Below, piece after piece: positions 25,901-37,827 of a stretch of DNA of 64,000 nt. Location: positions 1,997,241 through 2,061,240 of the forward strand of contig PSQN01000005.1 in NCBI GenBank assembly GCA_002989075.1, read 5' to 3'. The stretch's first letter is position 1. Each line of letters opens with the position of its first letter. A program made the translations under genes and the position numbers. Source of the stretch: Arthonia radiata. Taxonomy: Eukaryota; Ascomycota; Arthoniomycetes; Arthoniales; Arthoniaceae. The notes beneath the pieces are model-generated. The model saw only the letters and a list, made by a program, of their open reading frames with translations. It searched no databases and was not told the DNA's origin.

Positions 25901-28300
25901 TTAAGAATATAGATACAGTAATAGGCATCGCAAAGATTAAGCTTTATAAATATCTTCGAGCCTTGCAGGCGATTAAGAATCTTAGAGACTAGCGGCAATA
26001 TATAGCGATTCTTTACAGTTATATTGTTTAAACCGCGGTAGTTAACATACAGTCTTAACGATCCGTCTACCTTAAATACAAATAGAACTAGAGCACCCGC
26101 TAGACTAATAAAGGATTGTATCTACCCTTTCTTAATTATAGTATCTAGGTACTTCTAGAGCGTCTTTAGCTTATTCTACGATATAGGGTAGATTAGCTTA
26201 TATGGAGGTTCTATGCTATCCTTAAGCTTAATCTTATAAGTATACTTATTAAGCGGCGCAAGCTTACTCGACAGTTCTTTAGAAAAGATATCTTTATATT
26301 TAGCGTACTAAGGAGAAAGCTTATCTCGCTTCTCTACTTTCTTAGACTCGCTATTTAAAGTTCGGTCTAGCGGCGAACTAACGTCTAATAAAACCGCTAT
26401 TTAATACTTATAACGTTTATCCGCTTTTATCTATAGAATCGTAGAGTAGCACTGTTTGCCTCTTTATAAATATACTAAAATTACGTCTTTATTGACGATC
26501 TCAACAGATTTAGCTTCTGTTACCCATTCTTTAGGCGCAGAGAGGTTTCTTTAAGCAATTATTCTTATCGCCTAGCTAATTTAGGGCTTAACTTACTTAA
26601 GCTATAGATATCCTAAGACGAGGCTATATTCTATAAAGTTAGCTAAATATAGGTAGAGTTAGTAATACTGTTTCTCTCTATATACGTCTCTTACAGTTAT
26701 ATTTACGTTATAAGTACTATAGAGCTACAGCTTATTTTTATTAAGGAACTTAGTATACGGGAGCTTTACTCTATACAATTTTTACTATTCTCTTTTAAGC
26801 ACAATACGATAATTAATAAGGTTAATCTTTATACTAAAATCTACTAGCACAAGAATCTCTTGCGGCGACCTACCTAGCTGTACCGAGACTTTAATTTATT
26901 CTCGCCGTTAATCGATAGTCTTAAGCTTTAGAAACGTAAGACTTATCCTTAAGGCCTATTATTTCTTTACCTAACTAGCGTTAAATTAACACCGGTTTAG
27001 GGCGTAGTACATTTAGTAGCATAATACCCTTTCTAATTGTATATAAAGTAGATAATATTTGTCTTACTGTATATCGACCCTAGTTGCCTCTATGCGGTAG
27101 AGCCATTGTCTCTTTATTGGACTAGTAAGTTGCCTTATCCTTAATATAAACCGCTTTATCCGCGGTCCGATCTCTATAGAGATGCTCTAGCGTTATAACC
27201 GCTACAGTTTGTATCCAATCCGCTACCGAAGCGATCTCGGTTTATATTAATATTACAGACGTTCTACGATATACTACGATTAATATTTATATATTAACAA
27301 ACTTTCTTTAGAAGCTTGTTTATATCTTTAAGCAGGTTCTTTAAGAGACCTTACTTAATTAGCTTTATCTTAATTTATAAAGATAAGCGTATATAGTAGA
27401 ATACAGCCTAATTTAGGTTTAGTATCTTACTACCTAGCAACTTAGTTTCTTTGTTTTGTAGAAAGCTTAGAAAGTTCTTAAGCTTCTACGTCGAACTCTA
27501 CGTTAACGTAAAGAACTTTTCTACGTTAGCTGTAGTAGCCGTAGCTAGGTCGACGATATATTCTATTATCTATTCTTTAAAGTACGCTTATACGTAAAGC
27601 GATGTCTTCTCTTTATTCTTTTCGACGTAAGTTCGCTATTTATCCGCTAAGTCTCTAGAAAGTCTCTAAACGTACTAAATAATAATACGAACGTTATTAA
27701 AGTCTAATATATTGGCTATCTAAAATCTTTTCTTAATAGTTTAAGTCTATCGAGTATCTATAGAGTTTATAGCTCTCTTAAGCTTAGGCGCTTCTTTCTT
27801 AAAAAGCTCGTTAATTTAGCTTTAAAGGCTTAAATCGCTCTATAGCCGCTTACTACTAGCCTCCGAATTGCAGGTAGACTGAAGCTTAACTTCAAGTATT
27901 CGCTTTTTAAGCTTAAGCTTCTTAATAGTGTACTGCTACTACTATACTAGTAGTTCTTATCTTAGCTTTCGTACCTTAACGCTTAAGAAGGCGCTAAAGA
28001 GGGATTCTTTGCGGTTAAAGCCTTAGTAAGCCCCTTCGTTGTCATTATTGTTTTAGTTTAGACTATCGTTCTTCTTAGTTTACAATCTACTCGGCGTCTG
28101 TTTGCCGGCTTATAAGCCCTCTTACTTATTGTTGTCGCTAAATTCTATATAAGAGTCCTAGTCTTCTTTAATATTAACTATATTTTGCTACGCTCTATAT
28201 TCTACTTGTACGGCGGATATAAAGCGACTACCGTTGCATACTTAGTTTCTTACTCGTTCTCTTTAAATACGATACTTACTAGCACCGGCCATTAATTAAT
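22950..28300 (-). pseudogene. gag-pol remnant of Gypsy D
   Basis: Mirror image of C: gag at about 28.3-27.0 kb, protease near 26.85 kb, reverse transcriptase about 26.3-25.5 kb, RNase H about 25.5-24.8 kb, integrase about 24.5-23.3 kb. Interrupted many times. Confidence 0.75.
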
Positions 28301-28431
28301 TTTAATATTATTTATTTTAACGTATATACGGAGTCTCGGCTATACTCGATTATACTAGATTAACCCCTAAGCGACGTCAATAAGGTACCTAACTGCCGGC
28401 CGCCTCTCTTGTAGGTTTAAAATAATTAGAA

Positions 28432-28627
28432 TATAATCTAGATATAGGGCAGAGAGCAGTTAGGTAGCAAAAAGGGTCTAAATAGGCTCTACTAGTATTC
28501 AAGCTAATTATTAAGGAGACTAGAAAGAGATACATTTACTAGAGAAAAGATATCCTCCTAGAATTGCAGCCTTCCTAAATAGACAACATTCCGTTCTAAT
28601 TCGCTATTGGGACGTTTATGCATTATA
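28432..28627 (-). repeat. 5' LTR of Gypsy D (right copy)
   Basis: 196 bp, followed by CCTTC (28628-28632). It aligns end to end with 20614-20809. Confidence 0.91.
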
Positions 28628-28632
28628 CCTTC

Positions 28633-31600
28633 TTAGTATACTAAATATAAAGATATCTTTTTTAAAGAAATATCGAGTAAGCTTACGCCGCTTAGTAAGC
28701 ATACTTATAAGATTAAGCTTAAGGATAGTATAAAACCTCTATATAAGCTAATCTACTCTATATCGTAGAATAAGCTAAAAACGCTCTAAAAGTATCTAAA
28801 TGCTATAATTAAGAAAGAATAGATATAACCCTCTATTAGTTCGGCGGGTACTCTAGTTCTATTTATATTTAAGGTAGACAAATCGTTAAGACTATATATT
28901 AACTACCGCAGTTTAAATAATATAACTATAAAGAATCGCTACGCATTACTACTAGTCTCTAAGATTCTTAATCGTCTATAAGGCTCGAAAGTATTTACGA
29001 AGCTTAATCTTTACGATACCTATTACTATATTTATATTTATAAAGGAGATAAGTAGAAGACAGCGTTTTATATTCAATATAGACACTATAAATACTTAGT
29101 AATGCCTTTTAGACTAATAAACGCTTCTACTACGTTTTAGGTATATATCTATAAAGCTATAAGTAATCTTATTATACTATATATATTGTTTATATAGACA
29201 ATATCTTAATTTTCTCTAAAGACAAGGAAAGCTATAAAGGCTATATTAAAGAAGTTCTATAAAGGCTTTATAAATAGAGTTTATTTGTAAAGCTGTTTAA
29301 ATATTAATTTTATACTACTAAGGTTTCTTTTCTAGAGTTTACCGTAAAAGTTAATAATATCAAAATAGATCTAAAAAGAGTATAAACTATAGCCGAATAG
29401 CTAGTTTCTACTACTGTAAAGCAGATTCTGTTCTTTTTAGAATTTATAAACTTTTACCGGCAATTTATTTATAAATTTAGCTGTATCGTAGTACCAATAA
29501 ATATACTAACAAAAGACATTAAGTTTATTTAGAGTAAAGCTTAATAAAAAGCTTTTAAAGCGCTAAAGCAAGCCTTTATAAATATACTAGTACTAACGTA
29601 CTTTAACCCGGTACTATCGATTATTTTAATAACTAACGTATTAAACTTTATAATAGTAGATATCTTACTTTAGCTAAGAGAAGATAGTCGATTGCTATTA
29701 CCGTTAAACATTAACTTAGACTTATCTACACTAAATATAGCAAATACTGTCTAGACTAGTATTAATAATAAGGTAGATATATATTTGCATTCGATAGCGT
29801 TTTTTTTAAAAAAATTTATAGACGCTAAGCTAAGATATAATATCTATAATAAAGAGCTTATAGCAATATAAATTAGCTTTAAGTACTAGCGCTATTATCT
29901 TATTAGTATATAGCACTTTATAAAAATTATAATAGACTACAATGATCTACAGTATTTTATAACAATAAAAGTATTATCTTGCTAATAGGCGTGCTAAGCA
30001 GAAGACTTATTAGTATTTAACTTTAAAATACTATATCGTACGAATAGCAAGAACCTAGTAGACGCGCTATTATACCGTTTAAATTATAAGAATTTATATA
30101 AAGTAAAGAAAGATAACGCTAATAAGATATTACTAAGTCTATAGTAGAAGCTTAGAAGAGATACTACTTTGTCTAGTACTAGAAAAGAGCTCTTTAGTCT
30201 AAAAGAAGGTATAATTACTGCTTTAATTATATTACTTAAAAATTAGTTTAAATACTATTAGTGGTTTAGCTACCGATCTAAAACTCTAAACGCAACTATA
30301 ATCTAAATTAAAGGTAGATTAAAGTTAAATACAGACCTTATATAGAACGCCTAGGAGTAAGAAACGCGTTTATCTTTTCTTACTAATACAGAGCCTTTTT
30401 TGGTAGCTTTAGTATTACGAGTTAAGATAGTTGCAGCTACCGCTCTCAAAACAGCTTATAATAATACTCCTTAGGGTTTTATAATCTTAATTCTTAAAGC
30501 TTAGTAGAGAGACGTCTTTATAAAGCAGAAAGTATTAGAGTTAAAATTATTAGCTAAGACTAAAAATTAGTAGAGTAATAAAATAGCAACAGATCGCCGT
30601 TAAGCTAATATAAAAAAGCGCTATATAAGTTAAATTAACTTAGATACTTTAACAGAGTCTAACTCAAACTCTAAGTCTCTAAAGTATATAAAATAGTTAA
30701 TTAATAGCTATAAGTTATTGTACTAAAATAATAAAATTTAGATATTAGAATACTCTACGTTAAAGCTTAAAATTATAAGCAGAAATTATAATAATAAGCT
30801 TACTAGCTACTTTAAGATTAAAAAGACTCTTAAAATTTTAAAATATAAATATACGTAGGAAAAGATAGTAACGTATATTAAAAACTTTATTGCTAAATAC
30901 AATATATACTAACAAACAGCCGTAAAGAGGTATAAATTATATAGCAAAATAGCAGCAATATTAGTTTTAATTAGCTTTTTTAAGGATCTATTTTTAAACT
31001 TTGTTATTAAACTACCGATAGTTTTTTTAAAGAACAGAAATATTGCTAATTTAATTCTTATAGTTGTAAACCGCTTTTTTAAGTTTATAACCTATATTCT
31101 AGTTAGTAAAACTATAAATGCTATAGAGCTAATAAAAGTACTTTATAAATACTAAGCAAAAACATTAGGATTCCTAAAAAGCCTTTTATCTGATAAAGAA
31201 TCTATATTTACTAGCTTATATTAGAGCACCTTCTGCTAGTATTTAGCTGTAAAACAAAGGTTGAGTACAGTATTTTACCCTTAAACTAATAGCTAAACCG
31301 AGCGCTAGAACTAGAAGCTTAAAAACTATCTATATATCTATATCTCTTAGAATTAAGATAATTAGTATAAGTATCTAAAAGAAGCTACTTTTATGTACAA
31401 TTTAAAAGTTTATTTATTAACAAAAATTTTGCTAATTAAATGTACGTTCGGTCGCGTTACAGACGTACTAGACGGCGCGCCGCCGCTAAATTGGTACTAA
31501 ACCTTTCTATTAGCGAGGATATCTTCCGTTAAGGGGGGAGATAGTCTAAACCAGAACATTCTATAGCAGTTAAGTATATAAAAGAACGCCTTCTCTGCTA

Positions 31601-32100
31601 ACAAGAAATAAAGCAGCAGCTAGAGAAAGCTTAGCGTTTATAGATAAAATAGTATAATACTAAGTATATACTAAAATACTATATAGTAGGTAACTTAGTG
31701 CTGCTATCGTTAAAGAATCTTAAAATAAAGAGGCTAATAAAGAAGCTCGATAATCGAAGCTTAAAACTATTTAGAATTCTTAAGAAAGTAGATAAACAAG
31801 CTTACTAGTTAGCACTACTAGACTCTTATTACATTTACTCTGTCTTTTATATATTCTTACTAGAGCTATATCGCCGTCGGCTTGGTACGGAACCGCCTGG
31901 TCTAGTCAAAGTCGATAGTAGTAAAGAATAGCTCGTTAAGGCGATTTACTTTAAGATTAAAAATAAAGACTAGTATTAAACTAAGTAGTAGAGATAGTTA
32001 AAGATAAATAATACGATAGAGCTGCAGGCATATCTTAAAGACTCTAACGCTCTTAAAAAATTTAAGAAGCGTAAAGACGCTAAGCCGAGAGGTAAGTATC
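28633..32100 (+). pseudogene. Reverse transcriptase, RNase H and integrase remnant of Gypsy C
   Basis: Continuation of C after D. Landmarks are a YINYRSLNN-like segment about 28.9 kb, KTAFYIQYRHYKYLVMPF about 29.05-29.11 kb, YIDNILIFSKD near 29187-29230, an integrase core with IVVNRFFKFITYI about 31.06-31.1 kb, and a segment ending NALKKFKKRKD near 32.05-32.08 kb that resembles the end of a chromodomain. Broken throughout. Confidence 0.78.
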
Positions 32101-34053
32101 TAAGATAAACTAAACAACGTAGATAAGAGAGAGCTATAAGCCTACGTAATTAGTCTACGATATAACGCCGAAGAGAAGGTAGATTACCTTAAGTATAGTT
32201 TAGAACATAGAATTGCTAAAATAAGACTTGTATAGAGAGAAAATATAGAACTATTCTAATAGGCTAAGGAAAACTACTTATATAAACTAAAACTCTAGCC
32301 GAACAAAAGGTAGAAAACTACAAGAAGACTACCTAAACTGGCGTCGAAGTTAGTACAGATCGGCGGTATAATACTACTTAACCTAGCTACGACTATTATT
32401 GACGGGGTCTTAAATTTAATTAACTAGACTTACTAAAGCTAGCTCGTAAGGGGCCTTATTTATAGACAGCTAAGAGCCGTATAACTCTATATTAGAATTA
32501 AAGCTCTAACGTAGCGCCTTAATACGCTTAAAATCGTTAGTATTGGCCTACTTAGCTAACTTAGTACTTAGACCGCGCTGCTAGGCCTATAGCTAAACGT
32601 AAAAGGCGCGAAGTAGAGTAAGATAATCGTTATAAAAAGACTCTTTGTTATTTTAGACGTCCTTGTTAAAAGTTAAGAAGAAGTTAGTACGTATAAGAAG
32701 GTTATAGATATATCTTTATTAAGCAGAAACCTAGTATACGTTAATATAGAGTCAATTAGTATCTAAAACGGAAAAGTATTAGACTTACTATCTTATACTT
32801 GTCTTCTAACCTTCTAATATTAGTACAGCGAGTATACTTAGCGTACTATTTTTTAGGCTACTTATAGGTTTAGTTCTTATAATGCTTAAAATTAAAGTTT
32901 ATAGAAGAACTACTATATATAGCTATATCGCTAAATAAGGCCTTTATGCAACAATAGTATACTAAGATATAAGCCTCTAGCTAAAGCTAAATTAATGTAG
33001 ATATAGCGCGAAAAGCAGGATTTAAGGAGGTAGACTAGCGAGACTTTATAGGCGACTTAGACTTATAAGCAGTACCGCGGTAATAGAAAGAACAGATAAT
33101 TCTATTATTATTAGAGTTATCTTTATAAACGTAATACTTTTAATAAGCTAGAATACTAATAGTTAAACTAAAATAAAGCAATAAGAGATAGTAAACTTAT
33201 AAAGAGTCGTAAAAGTTAGAGATACGCTATTTAGTTTAGAAGAGCGTAGACTAAAAAAAGCTGTAGATAATTTAGAAATTAGTAAAGTAACTTTAAGAGC
33301 TTTCTTCTTATAAGTGTTATAAAAAAGAGCTTTAAGATTAATAACGGCTTTAAAGTTCTTAATACTATAAGTTAAGCAGTAAATTAGTGCTTTAAGAGAG
33401 CTTGCTTTAGCAGTAGATTTATTAACAGAGTTAAAATTCGATATAGTAAAGATTGTAAAGGTAAATTAAAGGCAATTTAATATTAAATTAGCTACAAACT
33501 TATTACTCAAGAAAAAAAGTAAAGGTCTATTAAAGAAAAGAAGCTTATAGACTAAGTAGAAGAGTATAATAATATTAAAGAAAAAAAGAGAAAGTTTAAA
33601 AGAGCAAGAGCCTTGTTTTATGCCTATCGTTAGATACCGATAATAAAGCTTTCGCCTATAGATACTAATATAGAAGCAAAGAAGTCTATTTACGTAGGTT
33701 ACTACTACTTATAGAGGCAATTAATTAGTAAAAGCGTATATAAGAGTATATAAAAGAACGTAAAATTAAGTAAAAATAATATATAACCTTACTACTAAGC
33801 TTATAACTTAGGCCCGAGAGCTTTAAATTAAAAGTAAAGCTTAGCACTATAACTTAGTACTATAGAAAATTAGTACTAAACGACGTATAGAATAATAGTA
33901 AGCAACATTACTCTTTTTCTAACTGAACGCAGACATAAGCTAGTAAGTTTTTAATAAGATTATTGCCTTACGTAAGACAATAAATAGAAGGTACGATAAA
34001 GATAGTAGATTGTATCTAGATCGAGGGCGGTTCTCTTTAAGAGGGAAGGTAGT
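32100..34053 (+). other. Unassigned 3' region of Gypsy C
   Basis: Nearly 2 kb downstream of integrase, ending in a purine tract (AAGAGGGAAGGTAG) just before the LTR at 34054. It is homologous in reverse to 20.81-22.9 kb. No domain is recognised and RIP has erased most coding signal. Confidence 0.5.
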
Positions 34054-34762
34054 TATAATGTATAAACGTTCCGATAGCAAATTAGAACAGAATGTTATCT
34101 ATTTAAAAAGGCTATAATTCTAAAAGAATATCTTTCCTCTAGTAGACACATTCCTTTCTAGTCTCCTTAATAATTAGCTTAAATACTAGTAGAGCCTATT
34201 TAGGTCCTTTTTACCACCTAACTGCTTCCTGCCCTACACCCAGATTTGTTAAAAAAGGTGCAGGGAAGAAGAAGAATACTATTACAAAGAGTAGAAAGAC
34301 GAGACTAGCTTGGGACTGGTGCAATACTTAGGCTTGTTACAGGTACAATACTTAGTAACAAAGAGAAGCTGTTGTTGTATTGTCTGTCTTGTTAGCTAGA
34401 ATCCTCTAGAGGAATCCTAGCTTATATATCTAAGTTTAGCGGCCCGTATAGAACTTAATAGATATCTGTTCTTTTGATAGAGGCCAGATAACCCGTAACT
34501 TACCGTATAAGACAGTAATTCCGTCTATCTAAAACTATTAGTCTCTAAGTCCATTTTGTGTTGTCTTAGACTATAGGCCAGCTGTTTAGGACGGGTCGTA
34601 CAATGCTCCTTTTTAACCTAGGCTCGGGCTACTAGGCCCGACCCTTTAGGTAAAAGGCTTGTTCTATTTTAAACCGAGACAGCTGGTAGGACCTGTCCGA
34701 TACTCCGGGCCCCTAGAGGTTCCGGCTAACCAGCTAGTTGGTTAATTTCCAATAAGATTACA
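34054..34762 (+). repeat. 3' LTR of Gypsy C, interrupted by a solo LTR
   Basis: 709 bp that becomes exactly 196 bp when E (508 bp) and one 5-bp duplication are removed. It ends ATTACA and is followed by GCCTC. Confidence 0.9.
34247..34754. mobile_element. Solo LTR E (508 bp)
   Basis: Begins TGTTAAAA and ends CCAATA. It is flanked by the duplication AGATT (34242-34246 and 34755-34759) copied from the last bases of C's LTR. It has no internal region, so it is most simply a solo LTR left by recombination between the two LTRs of a lost element. It is clearly richer in G+C than its surroundings, with blocks such as CCGGGCCCC, so it has largely escaped RIP. Family unknown; no second copy is present in the window. 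Confidence 0.8.
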
Positions 34763-34767
34763 GCCTC

Positions 34768-37490
34768 TATACAGACACTATTAGCTAAGTTACGTTTACT
34801 AACAACAACAACGTTCTCTAGGGAGCTAGCAAGTATACTATTATTGTTACAGACAATTGTACCCGCTACAGGTAGTCGATAACATTCTTATCGAAAGACT
34901 GTATCGCGAAAGGTATAATTTATCTATTTACTTATCTCTATAATCGCTACCCAGACTACTATATTGCGGAGTTCTATATTAACGGTAGTACAGAGTCTAA
35001 TATTATTGTCTTTAAGGCCTTTAAGCTAGAAATACAGATAAGAATATCTATACTATATACGTTTAAGAAACACAGCTTAGCAAAATCGTTCAATAAGATT
35101 ATTCTTATTAAAGCTAGAAGTATAATAATTAAGAGTAGCGTTCTAGGTTGTCTTTAATCTAATGCGTTAGTATATACAACTTATATTTCGAACAGAATAC
35201 TATTTAGTAAGAAGGATAGATGTTTCCTACAGATTTTTAATAATTTTAAGGATAAAACTCTAAAGTCGCTTAATCTAAGCTATCTTCGTTAGTTTAGTTA
35301 TATAGCCTATCTATATTTATCTGTATAGATATATACAGTAAGCTAGAAGTTTGTATCTAGAGTAAAGAAGCTTATCTTCGTAAGATTCGTTGTCTAAACT
35401 ACTTACGTCTACTAAATTATTAATCTTATCGACTTTAAAGTCTATTAAAGTCTGTACGTTACTTTTAATAAGTCTTTAGTGTTTAAGAACTGCTTATAGT
35501 TGTTCTTTAATATTAATAATACCTTCTAAGTTACGCTAAATAACAATATTTTAGTTAATATTCTATATAGCTACCTTTAAAATAATTATATTATATCTTA
35601 TATTATCTTTAAAGAGCTATAAATAATTAAAATCGGTATTCTAGACTAAAACCGTTTATATATACTAACTCTAAAAGAAATCGAATAAAATAATTTTTTG
35701 TATAAAAATTCTTCTAACTACTATAACGACGACCCCCCCGAGGGCGGTAACCACTAAACTATCGATGGTAGCGTCAATAGTAATATCTCCGGGTATAAAA
35801 TCGATGCCGGAAAAGCTGCTCGTAAAGAAACTAAAGCTCTATCTTTAACGGTTCAGTCTCAGCGTCGTTTCAGCAGAAACACAATTCGTCGAAATTATAA
35901 TAATGTTAATAGAAATAGACTTTCTAGATCTACTTTATACGTCTTTTCTATAGCTACTATTAATAAGCTTTTACTTAATTTTACGTTATATAAAGAAGCT
36001 ATAAGACGGCTAAATACTCTTAAATAGGACTTTACGTCTAAAGTTAAGCTAAAATAGCTGTATAATACTAATACCGTTATACGTTACTCTATATTAAGCC
36101 TTCTAAAGGATATAAAGCCGATACTAAGTACGCTTATATTTAAGCTAAAACGCTATTTAAACGGAACGATCGACAAATATAAGGTACGTCTGATTGCCCG
36201 CGGCTTTAAACAAAGATACAGAATTAACTACTGGAATACTACGGCGTCGACCGTAAGTATACCCGCGGTACGTATTCTCCTTACTATCGCTGTATAGCTT
36301 AGATAAACCTTTCTATAGATCGACGTCGTTGGTATCTATCTTAACAGCGTATTAAACTATAAAAAACTGTTATATATATAGTTCTTAAAAGAACTTAAAG
36401 AAGAAGATATAGTCCTTTGTATCTAAAACTTACTATATAGCTTAAAGCAGTCTGCTATACTATAGTAAGACAACTTTAAAGAGACAATATAGAAATTAAG
36501 CTTTATTAGCCTCTTTTCTAAAGTCTGTCTGTACGTTAATAAGGACCGTACCTGCTTAATACTTATTTACGTCGATAATATTAAAATTACTATATCTAAT
36601 TCTAAAGCTATTTATTAGCTTAAAAGGGACCTTAAAAAGAAATATAAAATTAAGGAAATAGATTAAACGACTAGCTTATTCTTAAGGCTCGTTATTAAGA
36701 ATTTGCTACAAGGACTTACTGTAGCCCAGCCGCAATATATCAACAAGATACTGTATAATTTCGGTATAAAAGACTGTAATAAAACAAAGTTTCTCAGCAA
36801 CGTTTAGCTTAAAGCTCGTACTATTGGTACAGCGTCTTAAGCTAAGGTTGTTCTATATATATTAGCTACTAGATTATTATAATATTTTACTATTTAAACT
36901 CGACTAGATATATTAAATTAAACTAATATATGCGCTAGATTTAATTATAACTCTAGGCGTACGCACTAAGAGGCAGTTAAGCGATTATTTTAATATTTAA
37001 AGAGTACTTGCTAGCTAGACTTACTTTTTACTAAGTACGACTATCTTACTATCGACGCCTTTAGCGATACTAACTATACTAGCGACCTAGATAACCGTAA
37101 GTCAACAAGCGGCTCTATTATTAAGATTAGCGGTAGCCCTATTGTTTAGCGCAGTAAACTTTAGAAGAAGGCGGTTTTCTCTACTATTAAAGCAGAATAC
37201 TATACCTTATCTAAAATAACTAGAGATATTCTTTAGTTAAACAATATACTTAAGAAACTTTACCTTACTAAATTAGCTAATTTACTAATTACGATCTATA
37301 AAAATAGCAATAGCGTTATTAATTTAGCTACTAATTATACTAATTATAAGCGCTCTAAGTATATTAATCTAGCTAATTATATCTGTCGACAATTAGTCGA
37401 AAACCGCTCTATCTGCGTTTAAAAGATAGATACTGCAGATTAAGCTGTAAATAGTCTTACTAAGCCTTTGCTACTCCTAATATAGATAGG
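34768..37490 (+). pseudogene. Copia integrase, reverse transcriptase and RNase H remnant
   Basis: Integrase about 34.77-35.65 kb, then reverse transcriptase with KVRLIARGFKQR (36181-36216), a Y-V-D-N active-site motif near 36570-36585 and SLKQS near 36440. RNase H about 36.85-37.45 kb has DAFSDTNYTSDLDNRKSTSG (about 37050-37110) and a LVENRSICV-like end near 37390-37420. Dead, with tens of breaks, although RIP looks lighter towards the 3' end. Confidence 0.82.
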
Positions 37491-37637
37491 CTTTATTTAA
37501 CAATTAGAGCTCTACGCCTAGTTACACTACGTACGCTATTTCTTTTGTTACTTACTGCCTTCGGTAGGCCGTTCCTTTTATTCAAAACGATAACATTTGG
37601 CTTGTTATTTACCTATATTGGTGATCCTAAGGGGGTG

Positions 37638-37822
37638 TGTTGTGTGTAGGATCGCTCAGTCCAGATGGCTATGCCAAGACACGGGATGCCTGGTAGAGAA
37701 TTGCCTAAATAGGCATATATTGGGATCACGTGATGGACGCACTCATATTTTCCGTCTCATCCTCATGTACCTACCTTCCTACCATGTTAGTCGGAATGTG
37801 ATAAAAGCCATATACCTTATCA
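37638..37822 (+). repeat. 3' LTR of the Copia element
   Basis: 185 bp, TGTTGTG to TTATCA, followed by the host duplication CATTT (37823-37827). It carries a TATA-like GTGATAAAAGCCATATAC segment (about 37798-37815) upstream of the next host gene. Confidence 0.94.
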
Positions 37823-37827
37823 CATTT

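Larger units (their letters stand above)
20614..28627 (-). mobile_element. Ty3/Gypsy element D (fossil), reversed inside C
   Basis: Same family as C, opposite direction. 196-bp LTRs at 20614-20809 and 28432-28627, duplication CCTTC at 20609-20613 and 28628-28632; element 8.0 kb, close to C's net length. On the minus strand gag starts at the right end (about 28.3 kb), the reverse transcriptase active-site region lies near 25.72-25.76 kb, and integrase about 24.5-23.3 kb. The unassigned 3' region corresponds to about 22.9-20.81 kb. A purine tract (AAGAAGGAAGATAG on the minus strand) abuts the left LTR. Dead and RIP-mutated. Confidence 0.92.
18298..34762 (+). mobile_element. Ty3/Gypsy element C (fossil), inserted in the Copia integrase region
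   Basis: 196-bp LTRs (18298-18493 and 34054-34762, the latter split by solo LTR E) with the duplication GCCTC at 18293-18297 and 34763-34767. Without D and E, C is about 7.93 kb. Parts: gag about 18.7-19.9 kb, protease about 20.08-20.13 kb (ALVDFSTKINLINYRIV-like), reverse transcriptase about 28.63-29.46 kb with a YIDNILIFSKD motif near 29187-29230, RNase H about 29.5-30.1 kb, integrase about 30.7-31.9 kb, chromodomain-like end about 31.93-32.1 kb, then nearly 2 kb of unassigned 3' sequence. It lies only about 0.12 kb of Copia sequence from element A. Dead, many tens of breaks, strongly RIP-mutated. Confidence 0.92.
1854..37822 (+). mobile_element. Ty1/Copia LTR retrotransposon (fossil), outer shell of a 36-kb nest
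   Basis: A 185-bp LTR at each end (1854-2038 and 37638-37822), flanked by CATTT at 1849-1853 and 37823-37827, the host target-site duplication. A purine tract (AAGGGGGTG, 37629-37637) abuts the 3' LTR as a polypurine primer should. With the inserted Gypsy elements and their duplications subtracted, about 5.24 kb of Copia remains, a normal size. Parts in order: gag-like region about 2.1-3.3 kb, protease about 3.43-3.8 kb, integrase split by the insertions (18179-18297, then from 34768), reverse transcriptase about 35.9-36.75 kb, RNase H about 36.85-37.45 kb. Integrase before reverse transcriptase is the Copia order. The element is dead, with tens of breaks by eye, heavily RIP-mutated inside. 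The LTR pair differs at about nine sites, nearly all transitions, so divergence cannot be used as a clock. Confidence 0.93.

Noticed and set aside
1854-37822. A CRISPR array, prophage or bacterial mobile island as an explanation for the AT-rich block
   Set aside because: LTR pairs with target duplications, Copia and Gypsy pol motifs and RIP-type change explain it; no spaced direct-repeat array exists.
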